Below are positions 54,828 through 62,996 of a stretch of 64,000 nucleotides of DNA, one piece after another. The DNA is taken from NCBI GenBank assembly GCA_015709675.1, contig CP054182.1, positions 558,001 to 622,000 on the forward strand, given 5' to 3'. The DNA is from Ignavibacteriales bacterium (GTDB lineage Bacteria; Bacteroidota; Ignavibacteria; Ignavibacteriales; Ignavibacteriaceae). Below the pieces are notes generated by a model. That model made no database searches. It was not told the origin of the DNA and saw nothing but the letters and a program-made list of their open reading frames with translations. The translations under genes were made by a program, and so were the position numbers. Each line of letters opens with the position of its first letter. Position 1 is the stretch's first letter.

Positions 54828-54978
54828 TGCACAAAGTCAGGGCATTTTTGCCTCAAGCTTGCACAAAGTCAGGGCATTTTTGGTAAAAATTTGCACAAAG
54901 GAAGGGCAATTTTGGTTTTAACCTGCACAAAGGAAGGGCAATTTGGGGTAAGTTCTGCACAAAGTAAGGGCATTTGCC
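54828..54978. repeat. Five direct repeats, exact 32-bp period (iteron-like operator array)
   Basis: TGCACAAAG starts at 54828, 54860, 54892, 54924 and 54956, each 32 bases apart. The conserved part is TGCACAAAGTCAGGGCATTT (variants GA for TC and AATT for ATTT), about 20-23 bases, followed by about ten variable bases. A 32-bp step is close to three helical turns, so all copies face the same side of the DNA. Confidence 0.92.
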
Positions 54979-55227
54979 TGAGAGGGGGCCGAAATTGAGG
55001 ATTTTTTGGGGTTTTTATAAACCGGCAGAAACCCGGGTTAAGGGGGTCTCTGCCTTAAAGAGAAACTATATCAGAGGGAACTTCTCTGCAGGTCTAAGTC
55101 CTGTACGATCCTCTGATGGTGAATTCATTGTGAATCAAACCTACATTGTAAATAGTACATTGTTCATTGTACATTGATATATATCCCCCATTACTAATTA
55201 CTAACTCCTCATTACTAATTGTTTTTT
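54979..55227. other. Rest of the interval between the ATPase and rhodanese genes
   Basis: No convincing ORF. The part nearest the rhodanese gene contains TGTAAATAGTACATTGTTCA and CATTACTAATTACTAACTCC units of the dispersed repeat families. Confidence 0.5.
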
Positions 55228-55572
55228 TTATCTTCCGCTTTCGGTTTTACCGTGCCAGCGGCCGATTCCTGTTGCAAGGTTATAGACATTCTCAAAGCCC
55301 ATCTGCTTCATGAATTTGGTTGCCTGTCCGCTTCTGCTTCCGCTCTGGCAGTAAACATAGTAGGTCTTTGATTTGTCCAGCTTTTCAATTTTTTCCTTAA
55401 AGCTGCGGTCATAAATATCAATCAGTTTTGAGCCGGGTATCCGGATTGCCTGATACTCTTCTTTGGTGCGGACGTCAATCAGAACGCCGTTTTTATCGCT
55501 GTTTAATTTTTCTTCGAATGATTTAGAATCCAGATTATTAGAGGAACCTCCTCCGAATAAAGAACCGAACAT
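55228..55572 (-). CDS. Single-domain rhodanese-like sulfurtransferase
   Basis: 114 residues. Rhodanese fold with VLIDVRTKEEY, the catalytic loop YCQSGSRSG (Cys75) and the end GFENVYNLATGIGRWHG. Transfers sulfur from a persulfide, or acts as a sulfur carrier; substrate unknown. AGGAGATAC precedes the ATG at 55572. The N-terminal GSLFGGGSSNN stretch is a short flexible lead, not a signal peptide. Confidence 0.9.
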   Translation of the reverse strand: MFGSLFGGGSSNNLDSKSFEEKLNSDKNGVLIDVRTKEEYQAIRIPGSKLIDIYDRSFKEKIEKLDKSKTYYVYCQSGSRSGQATKFMKQMGFENVYNLATGIGRWHGKTESGR

Positions 55573-55658
55573 GTATCTCCTGTTATTAATGAATTTTCAG
55601 TCTCGTATGATGCAGTCGGCTGATTGTGGATTCATTCTTTCTCTGCCGGGACTTTCGG

Positions 55659-57101
55659 CTATTTGAGCAGCATTATTTTAAGGGTCTTCGTGCTGTTTTG
55701 TGTCCTTAAAGCTGCAAAATATGTCCCCGAGGGAAGGTTTTCCGCATTAAACCGGATGTTCGTTGTACCCGCCTCCGCCTCTCCTCTGAAGAGAACCTTT
55801 ACCTGCTCGCCGGCAAGATTATAAACCGAAAGAGTAACAAAGCTTTTCTGACCGAGAGTAATCCCCACGGTGGTTTCCGGGTTAAAAGGATTCGGGTACG
55901 CTGACAGAGTAAATAGCCCCGGTGCGGTAATATCTTCCTCTGCTGAAGAGGGGGCCGGAGGGAAAAAATATTCCAGAAGAAAATCTATATTCGCGCGCCA
56001 GAGTCCCCAGCTGTGCCCCTCCGGCAGTTCACTCCAGATCAGTTCATTCCCCTTTGCGGTCATCTGATCACGGAAGTTCCGCATATTGGTAAAGAGGGAC
56101 TCATACGTGCCCCATACCGCCGCAAACTTCACCGGCTTAAAAGGAGCGTTGATAAAAAGATTATATACTTCATAGCTGTTGGGCCAGAACGCACCGGAGT
56201 GAAGTCCGCAGAGGCCAAACACTTCCGGGTAGTGGAATGATATATATCCGGAGATATTGCCGCCGAAGGAGTCCCCCGCGGTCATGCGTTTGTTTGCCTG
56301 CGCCTGAGTGCGGTACTGGGCATCTATATAGGGGACAAGCTGCTGTGCAAAGAACTCTGCATACTGCGCCCGTTTGCTGCCTGCGTATTCATCGTTCCGG
56401 TTATTGGGCCTTACAAAAACCCCGACCAGCGGTTCTATTTTTCCCGCGGCAGTAAGGTTATCCATCACATGTACCGCTGAGGCAAGATCTATATATTCAA
56501 ATCCGTCATGGAAATAAGCTGCCTGATAGCGTTTCTGCGGGTTATCTCCGTATCCCGGCGGCAGGTAGATCTTTATCTGGAACGTGCCGGCGCCGTTTGA
56601 AGCCGTTAACTGTGTTGTGAGCACTGTTCCGTGCGGGATGGCGCTGTTATAGATAATCTCCGGCGGCTGTATATATCCCGGCATGGCAAGCTCCGAGTTC
56701 GGCCCGAACCCGCCGGTCACGGTTCTTGGATTATGCGGATCAAGTATCCATGATGACCCGTTACGGACATATTTGTAATCAAGCCGTGCATTATTTTCAA
56801 ATGCTTTTTTGTAGTAGTAAAGCGTGGAACTGCTCACCCGGGTCATGGTATAACCTGGTGACCACCCGTTAAAATCACCCGCTATCTGTATGGTGTTTGC
56901 CGTTCCCCGGTAGATAAAAACCGCGGTATCATTTTCAATGTAGGGTAACTGGCCGCTGTTGGCAGTCATAAAGGAATCAATTGATGCATCGCGCACGGAT
57001 GAGGGGGCTATATTAAGATAGGTAATCCATTTGCTGAACTGCTGCTGCGCTGAAATCTGGCTGGCGGCAAGCAAAACAAAAAGTAATAGTTTTTGTTTCA
57101 A
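55659..57101 (-). CDS. Esterase (enterochelin-esterase-like) with early-set domain and T9SS tail
   Basis: About 480 residues. Start taken as TTG 57101 because the signal peptide (KQKLLLFVLLAASQISAQ) begins there; a GTG at 57137 is the alternative. An E-set/CBM48-like N-domain (IQIAGDFNGWSPGYTM) precedes an alpha/beta esterase of the Fes family: YFHDGFEYIDLA, nucleophile GDSFGGNISG, acid near VWGTYESLF and base His in LPEGHSWGLWR. The C-terminus has AYPNPFNPETTVGITLG and ends TLKIMLLK. It probably cleaves esters outside the cell, for example of siderophores or polysaccharides. Confidence 0.85.
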   Translation of the reverse strand: MKQKLLLFVLLAASQISAQQQFSKWITYLNIAPSSVRDASIDSFMTANSGQLPYIENDTAVFIYRGTANTIQIAGDFNGWSPGYTMTRVSSSTLYYYKKAFENNARLDYKYVRNGSSWILDPHNPRTVTGGFGPNSELAMPGYIQPPEIIYNSAIPHGTVLTTQLTASNGAGTFQIKIYLPPGYGDNPQKRYQAAYFHDGFEYIDLASAVHVMDNLTAAGKIEPLVGVFVRPNNRNDEYAGSKRAQYAEFFAQQLVPYIDAQYRTQAQANKRMTAGDSFGGNISGYISFHYPEVFGLCGLHSGAFWPNSYEVYNLFINAPFKPVKFAAVWGTYESLFTNMRNFRDQMTAKGNELIWSELPEGHSWGLWRANIDFLLEYFFPPAPSSAEEDITAPGLFTLSAYPNPFNPETTVGITLGQKSFVTLSVYNLAGEQVKVLFRGEAEAGTTNIRFNAENLPSGTYFAALRTQNSTKTLKIMLLK

Positions 57102-57745
57102 GTAATTTCTCTGTAAATGATATACAAACTTAACCACTTTTCCCTTCCGGTTTCAGATGGTACTCAGAATTCCCCCGGTAAGGCAAAAGTTCGCGCTAAG
57201 CCGCAAAGAATTTCCCGCAGATTTCGCAGATTAACGCAGAGAAATATTTCACATAAAACAAACCGTATTCTTCAGCCCCCTCTTTTTCCGAACAGATTAT
57301 TACTTTTGCACATACATCATAACTCACAAAACAGAAAATAACACAAGATCCGCCAATGACGGAAAGAGAGGGGGTTTGGGGGTGAGTCATGTAATCCACG
57401 TCCCGCGCAAAAAACTTTCCCACAGATTTCGCAGATGACCGCAGACAGTTTCCGATCCGTGAAAATCAGCGCTGCGAAGCATCCGTAAAATCCGCGTGCG
57501 ATTGCTGGGTCGAACCTCAAGCAAAACCACAAATAGCTTTCCCGCAGATTTCGCAGATGAGCACGGAAATCCGCAATTCATACTTCATACCTCATAATTC
57601 ATACTTCCTTTGTGCGGTTGCAGTACCAAAATTCTCTCTATGCGGTAAAATTACAAATCTCTTATCTCCAAAAAATAATTCATAATTCAACCTTCATACT
57701 TCTTAATTCAGGAAGTATCTTTAGGGAAATGAAATTAAAGAATTT
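57102..57745. repeat. Long gene-free interval of intergenic repeats
   Basis: Two copies of the TTTCCCGCAGATTTCGCAGA family (57209-57242, 57537-57560), a CACAGATTTCGCAGATGACC variant at 57420, a GTGAAAATCAGCGCTGCGAA / CATCCGTAAAATCCGCGTGC segment at 57460-57500, and runs of TAATTCATACTTCATACCTC units (57575-57715). No coding capacity accepted. Confidence 0.75.
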
Positions 57746-58714
57746 TTGAAATCCATACTCATCATCCGGTTCAGCTCTCTCGGTGATATCCTCCTCACCA
57801 CACCGCTGCTGAGGGTGCTTAGGAAAAAGTACCCGGATGCTCAGGCAGACTATGTCGTAAAGCCGGAATACGCCTCCCTGATCTCGGGTTCTCCTTATAT
57901 AAACCGGGTTATCCGTTTCAGTAAAGAGACAGCCAGTGATCTGAAGCAGCAGATTGCCGCCGCCGGATATGATATGATAATTGACCTGCAGAACAACCCG
58001 AGAAGCAGAAGACTAACCTCAGGACTTTCAGCGCCCGTTCACCGGTTTAAAAAACATAGTCTTAAAAAATGGCTTCTGGTAAACTTTAAATTAAACCGGC
58101 TTGACGGACTGCCCCCCATTCCTGAACGGTATATCTTCTCAGTACCCGGACTTGAGCCGGATGAACAGGGTCTGGAATTCCGGTTCACCCCCGTTGATGT
58201 CCCGCTCGAAAGAGGTAAGAAATATATCGCCGTTGCACCCGGCTCCAGGCATTTCACAAAAATGTGGGGGGAGAACCGCTTTATTGAGCTAAATAGAGCG
58301 TTGGTGCGTGACGGTTTTACGCCTGTTTTGCTTGGCGGTAAGGACGATTTCCCTCTATGCTGCAGAATAGCCAATGCAGTTCCTGAGTCGGTGAATCTCT
58401 CCGGCGATCACCCCATTGAGTATGCAGCCACTGCTCTTACTTATTGCCGGGCTGCGGTGTGCAATGATTCCGGTCTGATGCATCTTTCCTGTTCGGTGCA
58501 AGTTCCGGTTTTAGTATTTTTCGGTAGTACAGTCCGTCACTTCGGATTTATCCCTTATAAAAACAAATCGGTTATCATGGAAAACAACACGCTTGCATGC
58601 AGGCCCTGCTCTCATATTGGACGCGCCTCCTGTCCCAAAGGGCATTTTCTGTGTATGACTGAGTTGAAGCCCTCCGACGCGCTCGCTCACCTGAAACATC
58701 TCGCAGAGGCATAA
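57746..58714 (+). CDS. Glycosyltransferase family 9, probable ADP-heptose:LPS heptosyltransferase
   Basis: 322 residues. Builds the inner core of lipopolysaccharide at the inner membrane. Family marks: RFSSLGDILLTTPLLRVLRK, VAPGSRHFTKMWGENRFIEL, CRAAVCNDSGLMHLSCSVQV and the end LACRPCSHIGRASCPKGHFL typical of WaaF/WaaC-like enzymes. The start is TTG 57746. Its TAA stop overlaps the ATG of the Kdo transferase gene (TAATG), so the two core-oligosaccharide genes are coupled. Confidence 0.92.
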   Translation: MKSILIIRFSSLGDILLTTPLLRVLRKKYPDAQADYVVKPEYASLISGSPYINRVIRFSKETASDLKQQIAAAGYDMIIDLQNNPRSRRLTSGLSAPVHRFKKHSLKKWLLVNFKLNRLDGLPPIPERYIFSVPGLEPDEQGLEFRFTPVDVPLERGKKYIAVAPGSRHFTKMWGENRFIELNRALVRDGFTPVLLGGKDDFPLCCRIANAVPESVNLSGDHPIEYAATALTYCRAAVCNDSGLMHLSCSVQVPVLVFFGSTVRHFGFIPYKNKSVIMENNTLACRPCSHIGRASCPKGHFLCMTELKPSDALAHLKHLAEA

Positions 58715-60003
58715 TGCAGGCAGTTTACCGGATTATCTATAATCTTCTCATTCCCGTTATCTATCTTCTTTTTAACGCGGCAGCGCTGTTCAATAAAAAG
58801 ATCAGAAAAGGGCAGAAGGGGAGAAAACGTTTGTTTGAAGAACTGATTCTTAATTCCGCACGGCTGGATAAAACCCGCCCCCTGCTCTGGTTCCACTCCG
58901 CGTCACTCGGGGAGTTTGAACAGGCAAAACCAATCATCGAAGAACTGCGGAAACAGAATATCTATAATATCCTGGTGACCTTCTTTTCTCCTTCCGGATA
59001 TGACAACTCCAGGAAATATAAATTCGCCGATCTGATTTCATATATACCGTTCGACACCGCCTCATCTGCTGAGCGCTTTATTACCATGACTCGTCCCGCG
59101 CTGGCGGTTATTATGCGCTATGACTTCTGGCCGAATCATATCTGGGAACTCTCCCGCCGGAATATCCCTATTCTGATTGCTGATGCAACCATGAAGGACG
59201 GAAGCAAGCGGGGGATGCCGGGGCTCAGGTCATTTCATGCCGCTCTGTTCAGAAATTTCACAAGAATTCTTACGGTTTCAGAGCGGGACCGTGAGAACTT
59301 CCGCCGCTTCGGATGCACGGATAAGCAGCTTGCCCTCGGCGGTGATACCCGCTTCGACCGCGTATATATGCGTTCCCTCGGAGCAAAAGAGCAGAATATC
59401 CTCCGCCCCGAAATCACCGCGGGGAAAAAAGTAATCGTCCTTGGCAGTTCATGGGAGGAAGATGAAGAAGTAATGATACCCGCTCTCCTTAAATTGCTCA
59501 AATATCATCATGATCTTTTTATTATTATTGCACCTCACGAGCCCGCAATAGAGCACCTCGAAAAGCTTGAAGCTGATTTCACCGGACACACCACCATCCG
59601 GTTCAGCCGTCAGAACAGTTATGCCGGTGAACGTATTCTGCTTATTGACGGCATCGGACTTCTGCTCACGCTTTACAGTTACGCTGATATCACGTTTGTC
59701 GGCGGGAGCTTTAAGAGCAATGTTCACAACGTTCTTGAAGCCGCGGTTTACAGCGTGCCGGTGCTTTACGGTCCGAAGATATATAACTCCCAGGAAGCCG
59801 GGCGCCTTGCCTCTTCCGGCGGAGGCATCATCATCCGCACAAAGAAGGATGCATATATACAACTGAGCCGCCTCCTTAATAACGACGCGGCAAGAAAGGA
59901 AAGAGGCCGGGCAGCGGGTGAGTTTGTGCAGTCAAATCTCGGGGCAACGAGCAATATTATTTCTGCCATCGGGGAAATACTTAATAAGAATTATGAAGTA
60001 TGA
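58714..60003 (+). CDS. waaA: 3-deoxy-D-manno-octulosonic acid (Kdo) transferase
   Basis: 429 residues, GT30. Adds Kdo to lipid IV-A. One N-terminal membrane-proximal helix (IIYNLLIPVIYLLFNAAALF), then WFHSASLGEFEQAKPIIEEL (catalytic Glu), VTFFSPSGYDNSRKY, ADATMKDGSKR and GGSFKSNVHNVLEAAVYSVP. Complete length. Coupled to the upstream heptosyltransferase gene, which confirms a lipopolysaccharide-bearing cell. Confidence 0.95.
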   Translation: MQAVYRIIYNLLIPVIYLLFNAAALFNKKIRKGQKGRKRLFEELILNSARLDKTRPLLWFHSASLGEFEQAKPIIEELRKQNIYNILVTFFSPSGYDNSRKYKFADLISYIPFDTASSAERFITMTRPALAVIMRYDFWPNHIWELSRRNIPILIADATMKDGSKRGMPGLRSFHAALFRNFTRILTVSERDRENFRRFGCTDKQLALGGDTRFDRVYMRSLGAKEQNILRPEITAGKKVIVLGSSWEEDEEVMIPALLKLLKYHHDLFIIIAPHEPAIEHLEKLEADFTGHTTIRFSRQNSYAGERILLIDGIGLLLTLYSYADITFVGGSFKSNVHNVLEAAVYSVPVLYGPKIYNSQEAGRLASSGGGIIIRTKKDAYIQLSRLLNNDAARKERGRAAGEFVQSNLGATSNIISAIGEILNKNYEV

Positions 60004-60620
60004 AGTATGAATTATGAATTGTGAATGATTTAAGAGTTTGCGGCTTTTAACTAAAATACTGCGGCAAATAAACACAATCAACTGGCTTATAAACAGAATA
60101 ACCTGCCTTTTTCCCCAATCTCCGGCCGCTGCCAGTTCTGCTCCTTACAGCTTTTTACTTCGATAAGGTATGAGCCTACTGCTCATTATGTATCCTGTTA
60201 TTGTCTTATTTGAAACGTATTCCGGATTATTTATGCAATTCATGCGGATTTTTGATGCCAGAAACGCTGATTATTCGATTATAATCAGGTTTTTATGATA
60301 AACGGCAAAACTTCAGTACAAGAGAAACTTGCTTTCTTTATATTATTTTGTAAATTTATGAAGAGGATTTCCGGCATCTGCCGTTTAACGGCAAATGAGC
60401 ATTCCGGTTTCTGGCTTAAGAGGGCATTTTGAGTCAGACAGGAAGTGTTTTTTGCCTTAGTCCCCGCTTGATCGCCTCCGTGGCTCCGCGGTTACAGTAA
60501 TTGTACAGCGAATGCAATAAAAACTCCCGGCATTTTTATGCTCGTTCAACGTGTGTAATTTTTTTGTTTATCTGTTCGCGTCCTTTATTTGGCAAAGGAA
60601 CGACTAATAGAAGAAGTCTC
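60004..60620. other. 617-bp intergenic interval before the TPR protein
   Basis: Starts with GAAGTATGAATTATGAATTG repeat units, then unremarkable sequence with a small inverted repeat TGCCGTTTAACGGCA (60380-60394). The frame open from 60501 has no family similarity before ATG 60621. No promoter of the expected type is clear. Confidence 0.5.
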
Positions 60621-61928
60621 ATGAACACTCATACCCAGGATAGTGATTTCGTTCATCAGCTTAAAACCCTCTCAAGAGAAGGAAAGCATGATGATATCAT
60701 CCGGATGGTCTCCCCAGTCTGGAATAACGGCGCAACCGACCCGTGGACGGGCTACTACTATGCAGTCTCCCTGAACCGGAAGGGGAATACCAGGAAGGCC
60801 TACGATATCGCCTCCTCAATTCTTCACAGCCACCCCGATTTTGAAGATATCATTTCCCCCTATCTTTACTCCTGCTACAAGGTGATGATAGAACCGTTCC
60901 GCGAGGCCGGCTCTTCACCTGATCTTGCGCAGCTTGAAGAAACCGTTCAAAGGCTGCTTAAAATTTCCGAACAGCGCCCCACTGAGTTTTTCCGGACCAA
61001 ATCCATTCTCTGCCTTGCCAGTATATATATACGCCATGCCGAGGCGGATAAAGCGCTTGAGTATCTTGAGCTGATCAATCCTTTTACGCTTGATAAAGAG
61101 CACTATAAGTTCGAAAATCAGCGGCATAAAGAAGTGGTGCTCCAATCAGACTTTGAAAAGTTTTACGGCTTTAAGGCAAAAGCATACGAGATGAAAAAGG
61201 AGTGGGAAAACTGCCTTCTCATCTGTGAAGAAGCGCTTAAGCAGGGAGTTACCGATATCTGGATCCGGCGCAGGCTGGCTCTCTCCAAAATCAATACCGG
61301 CAAAGTGCAGGAGGGGCTTGATGAACTGAAAGAACTTTCGCGTCTTAAAAAAGAGTGGTATATACTCATTGATATCGCCGAAACCAGTTACGCTGCCGGC
61401 AAAAATGATGAGGCCCTTGAATATGCAGTCACCGGTCTGATGAGAGGGTGCGGCGGAAGCCATGATGAGTTTATCGTCCGCGGACTTTCTCTGGTATCAC
61501 AAATCCTCCGTTCCGTCGGAAAACATGAAAACGCCGCGCTTCACGATGCGTATGAAGTGCATGTCCGCCTTTCAAAGGGAATGCCTGTCTCTGATGAACT
61601 TTCACTCTCTGCTGCTTCGGCAGGATATCCGGCAAATGAAGAGTGTGATATAACCGGTCTTCTCAGGAAGCTGAACAGTCTCTGGTTTAACATTCTCGGC
61701 ATCAACGATGAAATTAAAGCCGGAGCTGTCTCAAAAATCCCCGACGGAAAGAAATACGGCTTTATTAAAGGGGAAGATGGTGTGGATTATTTCTTTCTCT
61801 TCTCAGAGTTTTTTGACAATCCAAACCGCCTGAAACCCGGCCTTAAAGTGATGTTTCAGGGACGTCACGGCTACGACCCCGTCAAAAAGCGTAAAACCAT
61901 CGAAGCACTCAAGATTAAGGTTTTATAA
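60621..61928 (+). CDS. TPR-repeat protein with C-terminal cold-shock-like domain
   Basis: 435 residues from ATG 60621. Residues ~5-340 are helical hairpins with TPR character (WTGYYYAVSLNRKGNTRKAY, ALEYLELINP, CLLICEEALKQG, ILIDIAETSYAAGKNDEALE). Residues ~365-435 look like a cold-shock/OB domain: AGAVSKIPDGKKYGFIKGED, DYFFLFSEFF, LKPGLKVMFQG, ending in an Ala-Leu-Lys-Ile strand. The domain order suggests an RNA-binding adaptor, with TPRs holding a protein partner. A GAAGAAG weak site precedes the ATG. An upstream in-frame ATG at 60501 has no coding support. Confidence 0.8.
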   Translation: MNTHTQDSDFVHQLKTLSREGKHDDIIRMVSPVWNNGATDPWTGYYYAVSLNRKGNTRKAYDIASSILHSHPDFEDIISPYLYSCYKVMIEPFREAGSSPDLAQLEETVQRLLKISEQRPTEFFRTKSILCLASIYIRHAEADKALEYLELINPFTLDKEHYKFENQRHKEVVLQSDFEKFYGFKAKAYEMKKEWENCLLICEEALKQGVTDIWIRRRLALSKINTGKVQEGLDELKELSRLKKEWYILIDIAETSYAAGKNDEALEYAVTGLMRGCGGSHDEFIVRGLSLVSQILRSVGKHENAALHDAYEVHVRLSKGMPVSDELSLSAASAGYPANEECDITGLLRKLNSLWFNILGINDEIKAGAVSKIPDGKKYGFIKGEDGVDYFFLFSEFFDNPNRLKPGLKVMFQGRHGYDPVKKRKTIEALKIKVL

Positions 61929-62048
61929 CAATCCCCATTATTGCGGACTGGTGAAAATCGTGACAGTTCACCTTTCCGCATCTTGCTTTCTTCCTCCTTT
62001 TTAAGTAAGATTACTGCCATTCTTTTTATTATTGGATAAGCAGAAACC

Positions 62049-62636
62049 ATGAGCACCGTTTTAACCCGTAATACCTTCTTCGTTAAAGAACATCCCGCCG
62101 TTTTTAAGGCAGCCAAATTCTACGATATATACAACCCCGACAGCGGCGAAATGATTATGACCTGCCGCGAGCAGAACCTCAGCTTACTCACCAAATTTTT
62201 CCGCTTTTCTGATGCCAGACGCATGACTCCGTTCCATCTTCAGGTAGAAGATAACAGAGGCAACCGTGTTGTAAGTGTTAAGAGGGGTGTCTCCCTGTTT
62301 GTTTCAACCGTTGAAGTCTTTGACGGCAAAGATGTGCTGATCGGGCGCTTCAGACAAAAGTTCTTTTCCATCGGGGGGCGTTTTGAATTGTTTGACGCGC
62401 AGGATAATCATGTCCTCACCCTGCAGGGGAAGTTTACCAGCTGGGAGTTTAAACTGCTGCGTGACGGGATTGAGTTTGCAACCATATCAAAGCAGTGGGC
62501 CGGTCTGGCAAAAGAGCTGTTCACTAGCGCCGATAATTACATGATCCAGATAAGCGACCGCATTCCGCCAGAAAGCCCCCTCCGCCCGCTGATAATAGCA
62601 GCTGCGATGTGTATTGATTTGGTTTTTAAAGAATAG
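62049..62636 (+). CDS. LURP-one/phospholipid-scramblase-like (Tubby-fold) protein
   Basis: 195 residues, no signal peptide. Beta-rich: FYDIYNPDSGEMIMTCREQN, FHLQVEDNRGNRVVSVKRGV, VEVFDGKDVLIGRFRQKFFS and a C-terminal helix (SPLRPLIIAAAMCIDLVFKE), matching bacterial relatives of plant LURP-one and scramblases. The central KQWAGLAKELFTSADNYMIQ is the family signature. Function unknown. Confidence 0.85.
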   Translation: MSTVLTRNTFFVKEHPAVFKAAKFYDIYNPDSGEMIMTCREQNLSLLTKFFRFSDARRMTPFHLQVEDNRGNRVVSVKRGVSLFVSTVEVFDGKDVLIGRFRQKFFSIGGRFELFDAQDNHVLTLQGKFTSWEFKLLRDGIEFATISKQWAGLAKELFTSADNYMIQISDRIPPESPLRPLIIAAAMCIDLVFKE

Positions 62637-62996
62637 AAAGACAATGTACAGTTTACAATGTACAATGAACAATTTTTATCCGTGAGCTGATTCGTGCATT
62701 CGTGGCAAGTTGCTAAAGGACATTAAGGACACTAACGTTAAGAAGAACTGCCAAGGACTTAACACTTCGTGTAATTCGTGTTCTTAAATTCGAGTAATTC
62801 GTGTTACTGTATTTTTAACTTATGCTTCGCGATATTTAACACGAATTAACACTAATTGTTTCACGAATTCTCACGAATGATAAAATCATTCTTCGTGTAA
62901 TTCGTGTTCTTAAATTCGTGCAATTCGTGTTACTGTGTTTGTGGCAAACGGTTGACCCGTAAGGACAGGTCGCGACCTGTCCCTACAGTCTGAAAT
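62637..62996. repeat. Gene-free interval with CACGAATTA-type repeats and a palindrome
   Basis: Contains TGTACAGTTTACAATGTACA at 62644, then several copies of TTCGTGTAATTCGTGTTCTT in both orientations (62768-62930), and a perfect palindrome at 62963-62982. No ORF. Confidence 0.75.
62963..62982. repeat. Perfect palindrome GGACAGGTCGCGACCTGTCC at the end of leuS
   Basis: Twenty-base perfect palindrome 14 bases from the leuS stop (minus strand). It shares ACAGGTC/GACCTGT arms with 42514-42529. Lacking a U-run, it is a repeat or bidirectional signal rather than a simple terminator. Confidence 0.7.

Noticed and set aside
54828-54978. CRISPR array
   Set aside because: Period is 32 bp with only about ten variable bases between units, too short for spacers, and no cas gene is near.
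54974-55177. Plus-strand ORF next to the iteron array
   Set aside because: Composed partly of dispersed AT-rich repeat; no start signal or similarity.
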